The notes under the pieces: generated by a model
Databases searched by the model: none
Told to the model about the DNA's origin: nothing
Seen by the model: the letters and a program-made list of their open reading frames with translations, nothing else
Made by a program: the position numbers and the translations under genes
Source of the DNA: Virgisporangium ochraceum
GTDB taxonomy: Bacteria > Actinomycetota > Actinomycetes > Mycobacteriales > Micromonosporaceae
DNA length: 64,000 bases
Direction: 5' to 3'
Assembly (NCBI RefSeq): GCF_016863655.1
Contig: NZ_BOPH01000010.1
Location: 78,857 to 142,856, forward strand
Shown here: in pieces, positions 9,434-18,204 of the stretch
Layout: each line of letters starts with the position of its first letter
Position numbering within the stretch: the first letter of the stretch is position 1

Positions 9434-9506
9434 CGCGCCCGAAGGGACTCGAACCCCTAACCTTCTGATCCGTAGTCAGATGCTCTATCCATTGAGCTAC
9501 GGGCGC
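9434..9506 (-). tRNA. tRNA-Arg (ACG)
   Basis: The 73-nt cloverleaf folds fully: acceptor GCGCCCG/CGGGCGC with discriminator G, D-arm GCTC/GAGC, anticodon stem TCTGA/TCAGA around loop CTACGGA (anticodon ACG), and T-arm AGGGG-TTCGAGT-CCCTT. CCA is not encoded. A 12-bp direct repeat TGACGATCTTGC (9411-9434) abuts the 3' end. Confidence 0.97.
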
Positions 9507-9543
9507 TTACGTGCTCGGCCAGTGTACATACCCTGTCCGACCG

Positions 9544-9633
9544 CGGAGGCTCCGGGATTCGAACCCGGGATGGGCGGTTAACCCAAACCGCATTAGCAGT
9601 GCGGCGCCATAGACCGTACTAGGCGAAGCCTCC
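9544..9633 (-). tRNA. tRNA-Ser (GCT)
   Basis: A 90-nt class II tRNA: acceptor GGAGGCT/AGCCTCC with discriminator G, anticodon stem CCGCA/TGCGG around CTGCTAA (anticodon GCT), a long variable arm, and T-arm CCGGG-TTCGAAT-CCCGG. It lies 37 bp upstream of tRNA-Arg on the same strand and is probably co-transcribed with it. Confidence 0.97.
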
Positions 9634-9786
9634 CACGACGACCCGTACCCGGGCCACCGTCGACCGAGGATACAGGTCCCCCGCGTCCCCGAGCAAAGCA
9701 ACTCCCCAACGGGGGACCCGCCCCCAACTTCGAAACGCCTTCCGCCTGAACAGGCAGCCCGGGCTACCGGCGATTAACCTCGCATC

Positions 9787-11748
9787 ATGGCGGACGATCC
9801 CACCCCGGCGCGGCCGCGCAAGCGCACCGAGCCTGCCGCTCCCCCGCCGGGCGCGAAGGAGCGACCGCGCAAGGCCGGCCCCGGTCTGCCGGTCTTCCTG
9901 CCACCGGCCGGCCAGGAGGAGCCGGCGCCGGCTCCGCGCGTGCCCGGCGCCCGCCGGCCCCCGCCGGCTTTCGGCTCCGGAAGATCAGAGGATACGGGCG
10001 GACCACCGGCCGAGGCCCCGGGTCGCCGCCCCGCCCGGTCAGGTACGCCGGCCACCCCAGCCGGTGAGCCCGATGCCCCAGCACCCCGGCCCACCGGCGA
10101 GGCGACCCGCCGAACGCCCCCGCAGACCCAGCCCTCCCGGGCCCCGTTCACCGTGCCGGCCAGCGAGTCCCCACCTCCCCGCCGGCCGAGAAAGGCACGC
10201 CAACCCTCCGAGAACCAGGAGCAGCTCCCCATCCCGGAGCCCGAGCCCGCTCCCACCACCAAAGCCACGCCGGGCAAGCAGCCTTCAAGGAAGGCCACTC
10301 CACCGCGCAGAGGGCCCAGCGAAGCCGTGACCCCAGCACGCAAGGCCACCCCGGAGCCAGCCCCCACCAAGAAACCCGCCGCACAACCGCCGCCGAAGGA
10401 GGCCGCCACCACCCCGGAGCCGGCAAAGAAGGCAACTCCAAGCAAGGCCCCGGCAAAGAAGGCCACCGCGGAACCACCCCCGAAGAAGGCCCCCACGGAA
10501 CCACCGCCGAAGAAGGCCGCCGCGAGGAAGTCCGCCACGGACAAGCCCATCGTTGGGCCCACCGCCACCCCGACCCCACCAACCGCCGAGCCAACCCCGG
10601 CCCCCGACGCTCCAGCGACGGCAACCTCGGCGAAGACCACCCCGGCGAAGACCACCCCGGCGAAGACCACCCCGACCGCGGACGCTCCAACCGCGGACGC
10701 TCCAACCAGGAAGGCAGCCAAGAAGGCAGCCGCCAAGAAGGCGACCGCCCGGAAGACCGTCAGCACCACGTCCCAGGAACCAGCTCCGCCACCCGGCCCG
10801 GCGACAGCGCCCGCAGGCCCAGCCACAGCACCAGCAGGCCCAGCCACAGCACCAGCCGCCAAGGCGGCCAGAAAGGCGCCGGCCAGGAAGCCGTCGACGA
10901 AGAAGCCCGCGGCCAGCGCCACCCCGGTGGAGGCACCGCCGGCCGAGCCCCAGGCCGCACAACCGGCCGAGCCGCCAGCCACCCCGCAGGCCGGCCCATC
11001 GGAGCCGCAGCCGATCGAGCCAGCAGCCCCACCGCAGGCCGAGCCACCCCAGGCCGAGCCACCGGCTCCCGCAGCCCTCAGTGGTGAGCTTCTGCCCGCC
11101 CAGCCCAGGCCAGTTCCCGCGTCCAATCGTGATCTTGTGACCGCGGCCCCCAGCCTCCAGGATTTCCGGGACCGGCCCACGCAGGCCGCCGAACTGCTCG
11201 CGCTCGCGGCGGTGGCCCACTATGGTCCCGGCGCTGCCACGGGTATCGCGTGGCTGCGGGAGCAGTACCCCGGCTCGTCCGGCGAGGCGATCGCGCGGGC
11301 GGCGGCGCACCAGTTCGTGCGACGGGCGCGTAACCGGGGGGCGGTGGCCGGGCTTGCCGGCCCGCTCGCCGTTCTGCTGGACGAGGGGACGCTGCAGGCC
11401 CTGCACGCGGAGCTCATCCTGCACCTCGCCGCCGCCCACGGGAAGGATCCGACAGCTCCGGAGCGGGCCGCCGAACTGCTCTACCTGCTGGGCGTGCACG
11501 ACTCGACCACCGAGGCCAGCACGGCGGTGAGTTCGGCGATGGAGCGGGCATCCGACGTGCCCGGAGACCCGGGGCGGCTCCGTCGGCCGCTCGTGCGCAT
11601 CCTCGCCATGGGGGTGCTGCGGGTCGGTGCCCGGCGCGTGCTGCGGCTGATCCCCGGCGCGGGGGCACTGATCGGCGCGGTGACGAACGCCCGGGCCACC
11701 GATGATCTGGTGACCCGGGCGCTGCGTTACTACCGGACGCGGACCTAG
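9787..11748 (+). CDS. Ala/Pro/Lys-rich repeat protein with EcsC-like C-terminal domain
   Basis: A 653-aa protein in two parts. Residues 1 to about 430 are low complexity, Pro/Ala/Lys/Thr-rich, with histone H1-like PAKK and TPAKTTPAKTTP repeats and a GPATAPA triplication. The DNA carries matching tandem repeats, for example a 15-bp unit near 10632-10676. Residues about 440-653 form a helical domain (LLALAAVAHYGPGAATGIAWL, then LRRPLVRILAMGVLRVGARRVLRLIPGAGALIGAVTNA) that resembles the C-terminus of EcsC-family proteins, which are membrane-associated. The ATG at 9787 has no SD and may be leaderless. Function is unknown; the charged tail could bind nucleic acid or cell wall. The C-domain assignment is tentative. 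Confidence 0.72.
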   Translation: MADDPTPARPRKRTEPAAPPPGAKERPRKAGPGLPVFLPPAGQEEPAPAPRVPGARRPPPAFGSGRSEDTGGPPAEAPGRRPARSGTPATPAGEPDAPAPRPTGEATRRTPPQTQPSRAPFTVPASESPPPRRPRKARQPSENQEQLPIPEPEPAPTTKATPGKQPSRKATPPRRGPSEAVTPARKATPEPAPTKKPAAQPPPKEAATTPEPAKKATPSKAPAKKATAEPPPKKAPTEPPPKKAAARKSATDKPIVGPTATPTPPTAEPTPAPDAPATATSAKTTPAKTTPAKTTPTADAPTADAPTRKAAKKAAAKKATARKTVSTTSQEPAPPPGPATAPAGPATAPAGPATAPAAKAARKAPARKPSTKKPAASATPVEAPPAEPQAAQPAEPPATPQAGPSEPQPIEPAAPPQAEPPQAEPPAPAALSGELLPAQPRPVPASNRDLVTAAPSLQDFRDRPTQAAELLALAAVAHYGPGAATGIAWLREQYPGSSGEAIARAAAHQFVRRARNRGAVAGLAGPLAVLLDEGTLQALHAELILHLAAAHGKDPTAPERAAELLYLLGVHDSTTEASTAVSSAMERASDVPGDPGRLRRPLVRILAMGVLRVGARRVLRLIPGAGALIGAVTNARATDDLVTRALRYYRTRT

Positions 11749-11750
11749 GG

Positions 11751-11781
11751 GCTGCCCTGCCGACCGGGTCGGCAGGGCAGC
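11751..11781. terminator. Bidirectional terminator between convergent genes
   Basis: A perfect 14-bp inverted repeat GCTGCCCTGCCGAC / GTCGGCAGGGCAGC with a 3-nt loop, lying 2 nt after the repeat-protein stop and 4 nt before the subtilase stop on the other strand. Confidence 0.85.
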
Positions 11782-11785
11782 ACAC

Positions 11786-14700
11786 CTACGTCGTGATGGT
11801 GACCAGCGCGGAGCGCACGGGCGCCGCGCTGCCGTCGCCGAACTCGAGGAACCCGAAGTAGCGGGTGCCCGGGGTCAGCCCTGACCAGTTCACCGTGAAG
11901 GTGACCTCGCGACCCACGACCGCCGTGTGCCTCGACGGCGTGACGGAGAAGTTGCCGGCGTTGGAGTTGCCGACCACGTGGGCGTAGAGCTTCACGTCCT
12001 GCTCCGTGACGCCCGGTGCCGTGGCGTACTGCACGACGTACACGTCGTACGAGCCCGCACCCGGCAGCTGCACCTCCTCGTTGGAGCCGCTGCTGCCACC
12101 GACGCCGACCAGCGCCGAACCCTGGTACACGTACAGGTCGATGTCCGTGCCCGTCGGGTAGTCACTGCCGTACGTGTTCACCTTGGCGTACTTCGCACCG
12201 GCCGGAACGGTCACCGTGTGCTTGGCCACCGCCGGGTTCGTCGCGGGATTGTTCGGGTCGAACTCCTGGTCGGCACCGACCAGCCGCGACGTCCTCACAT
12301 CCGGAGCGACCAGCCCGAACGCGGTCGCGGTGACCGAGCCGTTGTAACCGGGCTGCACCTTCACCTGCTGCGATCCGCTGGTGCCGGTGCCGACGACCTC
12401 GGTCGGCGCGCTCATCGCCACCGGCTGCACGGTGAACGGCGACCGGACGCTGTGACCGCGGAGGTCCGCCAACGTGACCGCACCCGACGCGTACTTGTTG
12501 AAGGCGGCCGACGTCCGCGTGAACTCGACCGTGTACGTCGCCGAGCGCCTCGGCAGCACGGTCAGCACCGACGGCGTCACCTTGACCGTGACGCCCGGAG
12601 GCGCCTCCACCTTGGCGACGTAGACACTCGCCTGGTTGGTCGTGTTGGTCACGGTGCGGGTCACCGTCTGGCTACCGGCGAGAGCGCCGATCGCGATGGA
12701 CGGGTAGTTCAGGTTGCTCGGGTCCATCGTGCCGACCGCGTCGCACACCGAACTGCCGTCACCCAACGGCGGCAGGTTCGCCCCGACGCCGCAGGCCCAC
12801 TGCAACCACTCCAGCGGGCCGGAGTCGTACACCAGGCCCGGGTCGAACGCCGAGCCCGGCCGCACGTGCCCGGCACCCATGTCGAGCGGTGACGCTGCGG
12901 CGGCCAGTCCGACCTGGCCGATGGGTCGGCCCTGGTTGTCGGTCTGGTAGGCGGTGGTCATCATCGCCGACTTGACGGCGAGCGGCGACCACGTCGGGTG
13001 CTGCGCACGGATCAGCGCCGCGATCCCGGCGATGTGCGGCGCCGCCATCGACGTGCCGCCCTTGACGTCGTAGAACGAACCGAGCGCGTTGGCCACCGGC
13101 GGCACGGCGGCCACCACGTCGACGCCCGGGGCGGAGATGTCCGGCTTGAGCAGGTCACCACCGCTGGCCTGGGACGGACCGCGGGACGAGAACCCGATCA
13201 CGGCCGGTGCGCGCTGCGGCTTCGTGGTGTGCGCCGGCAGCGACGCGGTCGCACCCGGGGTGGCCGCGTACGCCTTCACCGCTTCGGCCCGCTCGACGCC
13301 GAGGTGCACCGTCGGGACCGCGTGGACCTCGACGTTCAGGCTCTGCGTGGCGTCGACGACGTTCACCAGGATCATTCCGACGCCGCCGGCGTTGCGCACG
13401 GCCAGGCTCTTGTCGACCCGCGCGTTGGCACCGGTGACCCCGCGTTCGCAGACCACGATCTTGCCGGCGACCTTCGCCGGGTCGAGGCTGGGCGGATTCG
13501 AGTGGCACTGCCGCACGCTGTTCTCGTTGGCACCGGGCAGGCCGGCGGCCGACGAGTTGATCAGCGGTGCGGTCGGACCCGCGGCGCCGATGCCGACACC
13601 CTCGAATGTCGTTCCGTTGCCGAGCACCGCGTTCCTGGCGTACATCACGTCGTGCGTGCTCGCGGCGACGGTCGTCTCCCACGGCATGGTGTTGTTGACG
13701 GTCGCCGCGCCGGGGCCGGAGTTGCCGGCGGACGCCGACACGAAGACCCCCGCCGCGGCCGCCTGCAGGAACGCGACCTCGACCGCGCCGACGTCGTCGA
13801 CGGTGTCACCGACCGAGTAGTTGATCACGTCGACGCCGTCGGCGACCGCGTCGTCGATGGCCGCCACGATGTCGACCTCGGTGCCGGTCGCGGAACCGGT
13901 GGCCTGGACATACCAGAGCGCCTTGTAGATCGACAGGCGCGCCGCGGGCGCGACGCCGCTGACCTGGCCGACGGCCGATCCGGCGACGGACGCGTCGGCC
14001 GGGTTGCCCGCCGCGGTGCTCGCCGTGTGCGAACCGTGGCCGTTGCGGTCACGGGGCGAGTGGTACTCACCCGTCCGCTGGCGCTGGTTCCCCGCGAAGT
14101 CGTACCAGCGCGCGCCGATCACCTTGTTGTTGCACTCGACCGGCTGCGTGTCGCCGGCGTCGCAGGTGCCGTTCCACTTGGCGGCGATGGTGTCGGCGTC
14201 CGGACGCGGCTCGGACAGCGCGCGGAAGCTGGGGCTCTCGGGCCAGAAGCCGGAGTCGATGACGCCGACGATCTGTCCCTCACCGGCGCGCGCCTGCCCG
14301 CCACCGAACTGGTTCCAGACCCCGTTCGGACCGGAAAGGCCGAGGAAACGCGGGGTGTTGTTCGTCTGGACCGTGTGGATCCGGTTCTTGAAGATCCGGG
14401 CCACGCTGGGCAGGGCGTCGAGCTTCCGCAGGTCCTCGGGCGTGAGGGCGGCGGCGAAGCCGTTGAACGTGACGCCGTAGTCGGCGACCTTCTTCCCCTC
14501 GTCGATACCGGCCCGGCTGAGCGTCTCGGACCGCTGCTTCTGCAGGTACTGACGATAGGCGTTGTAGTTCCAGCTGCGGGTGTCGAGCTTCTGGCCGACG
14601 GCTGGCCTGGTTGCCGGAATGTTGGAAACCCCGCCGGCGTACGTGGCGAGCGGATCGCCGGCGAGTTGCACGAGATAGATCGCGGAATTCTCGGCGCGCA

Positions 14701-14824
14701 GCGGTTTGGCTGAAACCGCGCCCGGAAGGGCGAGACCGGCGACTACGGCGCTCGTGGCACCGATGGCGAGCAGGGCTCTGACCCGCCCGCGCCGCTGTCC
14801 CGCCGGCAGCATCGTGTATGACAC
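11786..14824 (-). CDS. Secreted S8 family serine protease (subtilase) with PA domain
   Basis: A 1012-aa secreted subtilase. Order: signal peptide (RRGRVRALLAIGATSAVVAG, cleavage near PGAVSA), I9 inhibitor propeptide (to about residue 140), then the catalytic domain with Asp in GVIDSGFWPES (about 190), His in HGSHTAS (about 261) and Ser in GTSMAAPHIAG (about 588). A PA domain (GKIVVCERG, about 455-518) is inserted before the Ser. Fn3-like and pre-peptidase-like beta domains follow, as in plant-type subtilases. The GTG at 14824 is preferred over the longer frame (to 14950) because GGAGG lies 5 nt upstream. It is a tandem paralogue of the next gene, with the same predicted length. Confidence 0.93.
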   Translation of the reverse strand: MSYTMLPAGQRRGRVRALLAIGATSAVVAGLALPGAVSAKPLRAENSAIYLVQLAGDPLATYAGGVSNIPATRPAVGQKLDTRSWNYNAYRQYLQKQRSETLSRAGIDEGKKVADYGVTFNGFAAALTPEDLRKLDALPSVARIFKNRIHTVQTNNTPRFLGLSGPNGVWNQFGGGQARAGEGQIVGVIDSGFWPESPSFRALSEPRPDADTIAAKWNGTCDAGDTQPVECNNKVIGARWYDFAGNQRQRTGEYHSPRDRNGHGSHTASTAAGNPADASVAGSAVGQVSGVAPAARLSIYKALWYVQATGSATGTEVDIVAAIDDAVADGVDVINYSVGDTVDDVGAVEVAFLQAAAAGVFVSASAGNSGPGAATVNNTMPWETTVAASTHDVMYARNAVLGNGTTFEGVGIGAAGPTAPLINSSAAGLPGANENSVRQCHSNPPSLDPAKVAGKIVVCERGVTGANARVDKSLAVRNAGGVGMILVNVVDATQSLNVEVHAVPTVHLGVERAEAVKAYAATPGATASLPAHTTKPQRAPAVIGFSSRGPSQASGGDLLKPDISAPGVDVVAAVPPVANALGSFYDVKGGTSMAAPHIAGIAALIRAQHPTWSPLAVKSAMMTTAYQTDNQGRPIGQVGLAAAASPLDMGAGHVRPGSAFDPGLVYDSGPLEWLQWACGVGANLPPLGDGSSVCDAVGTMDPSNLNYPSIAIGALAGSQTVTRTVTNTTNQASVYVAKVEAPPGVTVKVTPSVLTVLPRRSATYTVEFTRTSAAFNKYASGAVTLADLRGHSVRSPFTVQPVAMSAPTEVVGTGTSGSQQVKVQPGYNGSVTATAFGLVAPDVRTSRLVGADQEFDPNNPATNPAVAKHTVTVPAGAKYAKVNTYGSDYPTGTDIDLYVYQGSALVGVGGSSGSNEEVQLPGAGSYDVYVVQYATAPGVTEQDVKLYAHVVGNSNAGNFSVTPSRHTAVVGREVTFTVNWSGLTPGTRYFGFLEFGDGSAAPVRSALVTITT

Positions 14825-14960
14825 ACAAACCTCCGTGTCGGCTTGAATCCCCTGAGCGGCCCGAGCCCGACGAGGGGCACACGCTGGCCCGAGGCCTGCA
14901 CGAAGGCTATTCATTCCGGTCGAATCTAGAAAGTGGCACCTGTCGATCACTGAGCGTGTC

Positions 14961-14975
14961 TGTCCATTTTGGACA
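14961..14975. promoter_or_regulatory. Inverted repeat TGTCC-N5-GGACA upstream of subtilase 1
   Basis: TGTCCATTTTGGACA lies 137 bp upstream of the first subtilase start. An analogous TGTCCACGTCGGACA lies 126 bp upstream of the second subtilase start (18187-18201). Shared spacing and half-sites suggest one regulator for both proteases; this is inference. Confidence 0.4.
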
Positions 14976-14980
14976 AAGAG

Positions 14981-15008
14981 ATGGGCCCCGGCGGATGCCG
15001 GGGCCCAT
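14981..15008 (-). terminator. Terminator of subtilase 2
   Basis: A perfect 12-bp stem ATGGGCCCCGGC / GCCGGGGCCCAT with a 4-nt loop. On the minus strand it is followed by CTCTTTGTCC. It lies 14 nt past the stop codon of the second subtilase. Confidence 0.85.
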
Positions 15009-15022
15009 CGGTCAGGGACGGC

Positions 15023-18000
15023 TTACGTGCGGGCCGTCACCACGGTGGCGTTCGTCAGGTTGCCACCCTGGCCGAACTGGAGGATGCCCAGGTAGATCCG
15101 ACCCGGGGTGAGCCCGGACCAGTTCGCCGTGAGCGTCGTCGGCGCGCCGGCCGACACCGTCGGCTTCGCGGGCGACAGTGTCAGGTTGCCCGCGGCGACC
15201 GGACGGAGGACCCACGAGTGCAGCTTGACGTCCTGCGCCGTGACCCCGTCGGCGACCGCGTACTGGACCACGTACACGTCGTACGTCGCTCCCGGGTCCA
15301 GGTCGACGATCTCGTCGGTACCGCTGCTGGCGCTACCGCCCCAGAGCTCGCCGTCCGAGTAGACGTAGATGTCCAGGTCGGTCCCCGCCGGATACTCCGA
15401 CGCGAACGTTCTGGCCCGGGCCACTATCGCGTCGGCCGGAACGGCGATCGTCGTCTTGGAGACCGCCGGACCCTCCGCCGGGTCGGCGAGGTCGAAGGAG
15501 ACGTTGGTACCGACGAGCCGCTTGGTCGACACGTTGTTCGGCACCAGCCCGTTGACCTTGGTGTTCAACGGACCGTTGACGCCACCCCGCACCACGAACG
15601 GCTTCGAGCCGCTGGTGCCGCTGAGGCTCAGCTCGAGCGGGCTCGCCACCGGCGCCGCCCGCAGCGCGATCGGGGTCCGCACGCTGTGACCGCGAAGATC
15701 GGCCAGCGTGAGGGACCCGAACTGCCACACGCCGAACGCCGCGTTCGTGCGGGTGATCTCCACCGTGAACGTGGCCGAGCGGCGCGGCAGCACCGTCAGG
15801 ACCGACGGCGTCACCTTGACCGTGTACCCGGCCGGCGCCACGACCTTCGGCACGTAGACGCTGGCCTGGTTCGTGGTGTTGGTGACCGTGCGCTTGATCG
15901 TCTGCTTGGCCGCCAGGTCGCCGACCGCGATCGACGCGCCGTTGAGGTCGCTGGGGTCGGCCGTGCCGACCGCGGCCGCCACGTCGGCGCAGTTGAACCC
16001 GGCGCCTTCGACGTCACCGATCTCGTTGTAGGTGCCGCAGATCCAGCGCAGCCAGTCCTCCGGACCCGAGTCGTAGACCAGGCCGGGGTCGTAGGCCGCG
16101 GCCGGGTTCACGTGACCGGCACCGTAGGCGTTCGGGCTGGAGGGGATCAGGCTCGCGCCGCTCTCCTCCTTGATCGGTCCACCCGTGTTGTCGGTCTGGC
16201 CCGCGGTCGTCATCAGCGCCGACTTGATCGCCATCGGCGACCAGGTCGGGTTCTTCTGCTTCATCAGAGCCGCGATGCCGGCGATGTGCGGGCTCGCCAT
16301 CGAGGTGCCCGAGTAGGCGTCGAAGTCGTTCTGGTGGTTGCCCGGAGGGGCGACCGCGGCGATCACGTCGACACCCGGTGCCGCGATGTCGGGCTTGAGC
16401 AGGTCACCCTGCGACGGCTCGGACGGGCCGCGGCTGGAGAAGATGGCGACGGCCGGAGCCTGCGCCTTCTTGCGCACCGCCGCCGTCATCGACGCGGTCG
16501 GGTTGGCGGTGGCGGCGTACGCCTTGATCGCCTGACCCACCACGGTGTCGACGTGCACGGTCGGAACCGGCTGGAAGTCGGCGTTCACGGAGTTGCTCGG
16601 GTCGTTGTACATGACCATGCCGACGCCGCCGGCCTCCTTGACCGCCCAGCCCTTGTCGGTGCGGGCGTTGCCGCCGCGCCGGCAGAGCACGATCTTTCCG
16701 GCTACCTTCGCCGGGTCGAGCGTCGCGTTGCCGTCCGACGACTCGGCGGGGCTGTAGCACCGCTCCACCTCGAACGGGTCGGCGCCGGGCAGACCGGCGT
16801 TGACCGAGTCGATCAGCGGGCTCGACGGCAGCGCCGGGCCGTAGCCGCGGCTGGTGTACGTCGTGCCGTTGCCCAGGGTGACCGACTTGTCGTACGTCCG
16901 GTCGTGGGTGCTGGCCGCCACCGTGGTGAGCCACGGGGAGCCGTGGTCGGCGGTGGCGTCGCCGGGGCCGCTGTTGCCGGCCGAGGCGGCGACGAACACG
17001 CCGGCCAGGGTGGCGTTCATGAACGCCAGCTCGACCGAGTCGAGCACCGGGCTCTGCGCGCTGCTGCCGATCGAGAAGTTGATCACGTCGACGCCGTCGG
17101 AGACCGCGTCGTTGATCGCCGCCAGGATCTCCGCGGTGCCGCAGCCGGCACCGGAGTTCGTCTCCCAGCAGACCTTGTACGCGGCGATGCGGGCCGCCGG
17201 CGCCATGCCGCTGATGTTGCCCTGCGGCTCACCGTTGATCACGGCGGGAACGCCGTGGTTGCCGGCCGCCGTGCTGGCGGTGTGCGAGCCGTGGCCGCCC
17301 CAGTCGCGCGGCGAGACGTAGTCCTTGTCGGCGAGGTCCTCCATCGGGTAGTACCGGGCGCCGATCAGCTTGTTGTTGCACTCGACGAACGGAGCCTCCT
17401 CGCCCGGCTGGCACTCGCCCTGCCAGTCGGCGAGGGCGTCGGCGTCGGGCCGGGGTTCGGGCAGCGCCGCGAAGCTCGGGTTCTCGGGCCAGATGCCGGA
17501 GTCGATGACGCCGACGACCACGCCCTCACCGGCGTGCTCGTCGCCACCGAACTTGTTCTGCCAGACGCCGTTGGGCCCGTCGAGGCCGAGGAACCTCGGC
17601 GTGTCGGCGGTCTGCGGCTGGAGGATCTCCTGCTTGAAGACGGCCTTCACACCGGCGGTGGAGCGCAGCTTCTGCACTTCCGAGCCGGTCAGTTTGACGG
17701 CGACGCCGTTGAACACGGTGTTGTACTCGTAGACCGGCTTCTTGCCGTTGAGCTTCGCCCGCTTCAACGTGTCGCTACGCCTGCTCTGCAGATACTTGCG
17801 GTAGGCGTCGTAGTTCCAGGTCTTGGTATCGAGCTTGTTGCCGGCGGTGGGCTTGGTCGCGGCGATTCCGCTGATCCCGCCCGTATAGCCGGACAATGGG
17901 TTGTCGTCGAACTGGACGATGTACAGGCCGGGCTTGACCGCGTTGGCGGCCGGCGCGGCTTGCGCCCAGGTGGAACTCGCCACCGTCATCGTCGCGATTG

Positions 18001-18061
18001 CCGCAGTGGCGATCGCGACCGTGGCCGGGCGCCTCAGCCCGACCCGTTTCCTTAACGACAC
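15023..18061 (-). CDS. Secreted S8 family serine protease (subtilase) with PA domain, paralogue
   Basis: A 1012-aa paralogue of the preceding protease with the same architecture: signal peptide (TVAIATAAIATMTVASS, AQA cleavage), I9 propeptide (YIVQFDDNPL ... VFNGVAVKLTGSEV), catalytic Asp in GVIDSGIWPEN (about 184), His in HGSHTAS (about 257), PA domain (GKIVLCRRG), Ser in GTSMASPHIAG (about 585), then beta-rich C-terminal domains ending in a PPC-like module (DLDIYVYSDGEL). The GTG at 18061 is chosen because GGAGGTCA lies about 8 nt upstream; the frame is open to 18103. The two proteases read in the same direction but are separated by a terminator, so each is probably transcribed on its own. 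Confidence 0.93.
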   Translation of the reverse strand: MSLRKRVGLRRPATVAIATAAIATMTVASSTWAQAAPAANAVKPGLYIVQFDDNPLSGYTGGISGIAATKPTAGNKLDTKTWNYDAYRKYLQSRRSDTLKRAKLNGKKPVYEYNTVFNGVAVKLTGSEVQKLRSTAGVKAVFKQEILQPQTADTPRFLGLDGPNGVWQNKFGGDEHAGEGVVVGVIDSGIWPENPSFAALPEPRPDADALADWQGECQPGEEAPFVECNNKLIGARYYPMEDLADKDYVSPRDWGGHGSHTASTAAGNHGVPAVINGEPQGNISGMAPAARIAAYKVCWETNSGAGCGTAEILAAINDAVSDGVDVINFSIGSSAQSPVLDSVELAFMNATLAGVFVAASAGNSGPGDATADHGSPWLTTVAASTHDRTYDKSVTLGNGTTYTSRGYGPALPSSPLIDSVNAGLPGADPFEVERCYSPAESSDGNATLDPAKVAGKIVLCRRGGNARTDKGWAVKEAGGVGMVMYNDPSNSVNADFQPVPTVHVDTVVGQAIKAYAATANPTASMTAAVRKKAQAPAVAIFSSRGPSEPSQGDLLKPDIAAPGVDVIAAVAPPGNHQNDFDAYSGTSMASPHIAGIAALMKQKNPTWSPMAIKSALMTTAGQTDNTGGPIKEESGASLIPSSPNAYGAGHVNPAAAYDPGLVYDSGPEDWLRWICGTYNEIGDVEGAGFNCADVAAAVGTADPSDLNGASIAVGDLAAKQTIKRTVTNTTNQASVYVPKVVAPAGYTVKVTPSVLTVLPRRSATFTVEITRTNAAFGVWQFGSLTLADLRGHSVRTPIALRAAPVASPLELSLSGTSGSKPFVVRGGVNGPLNTKVNGLVPNNVSTKRLVGTNVSFDLADPAEGPAVSKTTIAVPADAIVARARTFASEYPAGTDLDIYVYSDGELWGGSASSGTDEIVDLDPGATYDVYVVQYAVADGVTAQDVKLHSWVLRPVAAGNLTLSPAKPTVSAGAPTTLTANWSGLTPGRIYLGILQFGQGGNLTNATVVTART

Positions 18062-18186
18062 AGGTGCTGACCTCCGAGCCTTCGTGGGTCGAGGGTGGCC
18101 CACGTTGCGGCGAGGAGCTTATTTGCATATCTGCACGTAAGAGAAGAGTGATGGGTCGATGTATCTATCCGATGACCATCGGTGAC

Positions 18187-18201
18187 TGTCCACGTCGGAC
18201 A
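18187..18201. promoter_or_regulatory. Inverted repeat TGTCC-N5-GGACA upstream of subtilase 2
   Basis: TGTCCACGTCGGACA, the partner of the site at 14961-14975. It lies between the CPBP protease stop and the subtilase 2 start. AT-rich -10-like stretches (GATAGATAC, TATGCAAATAAG) follow on the minus strand. Confidence 0.4.
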
Positions 18202-18204
18202 CAG

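Noticed and set aside
12998..14713. 571-codon plus-strand frame across subtilase 1
   Set aside because: It mirrors the protease gene and has no motif or RBS of its own.
14969..18055. A 1028-codon open frame on the plus strand across subtilase 2
   Set aside because: It is antisense to a complete subtilase with catalytic motifs and gives Arg/Gly-rich low-complexity sequence typical of antisense frames in high-GC DNA.
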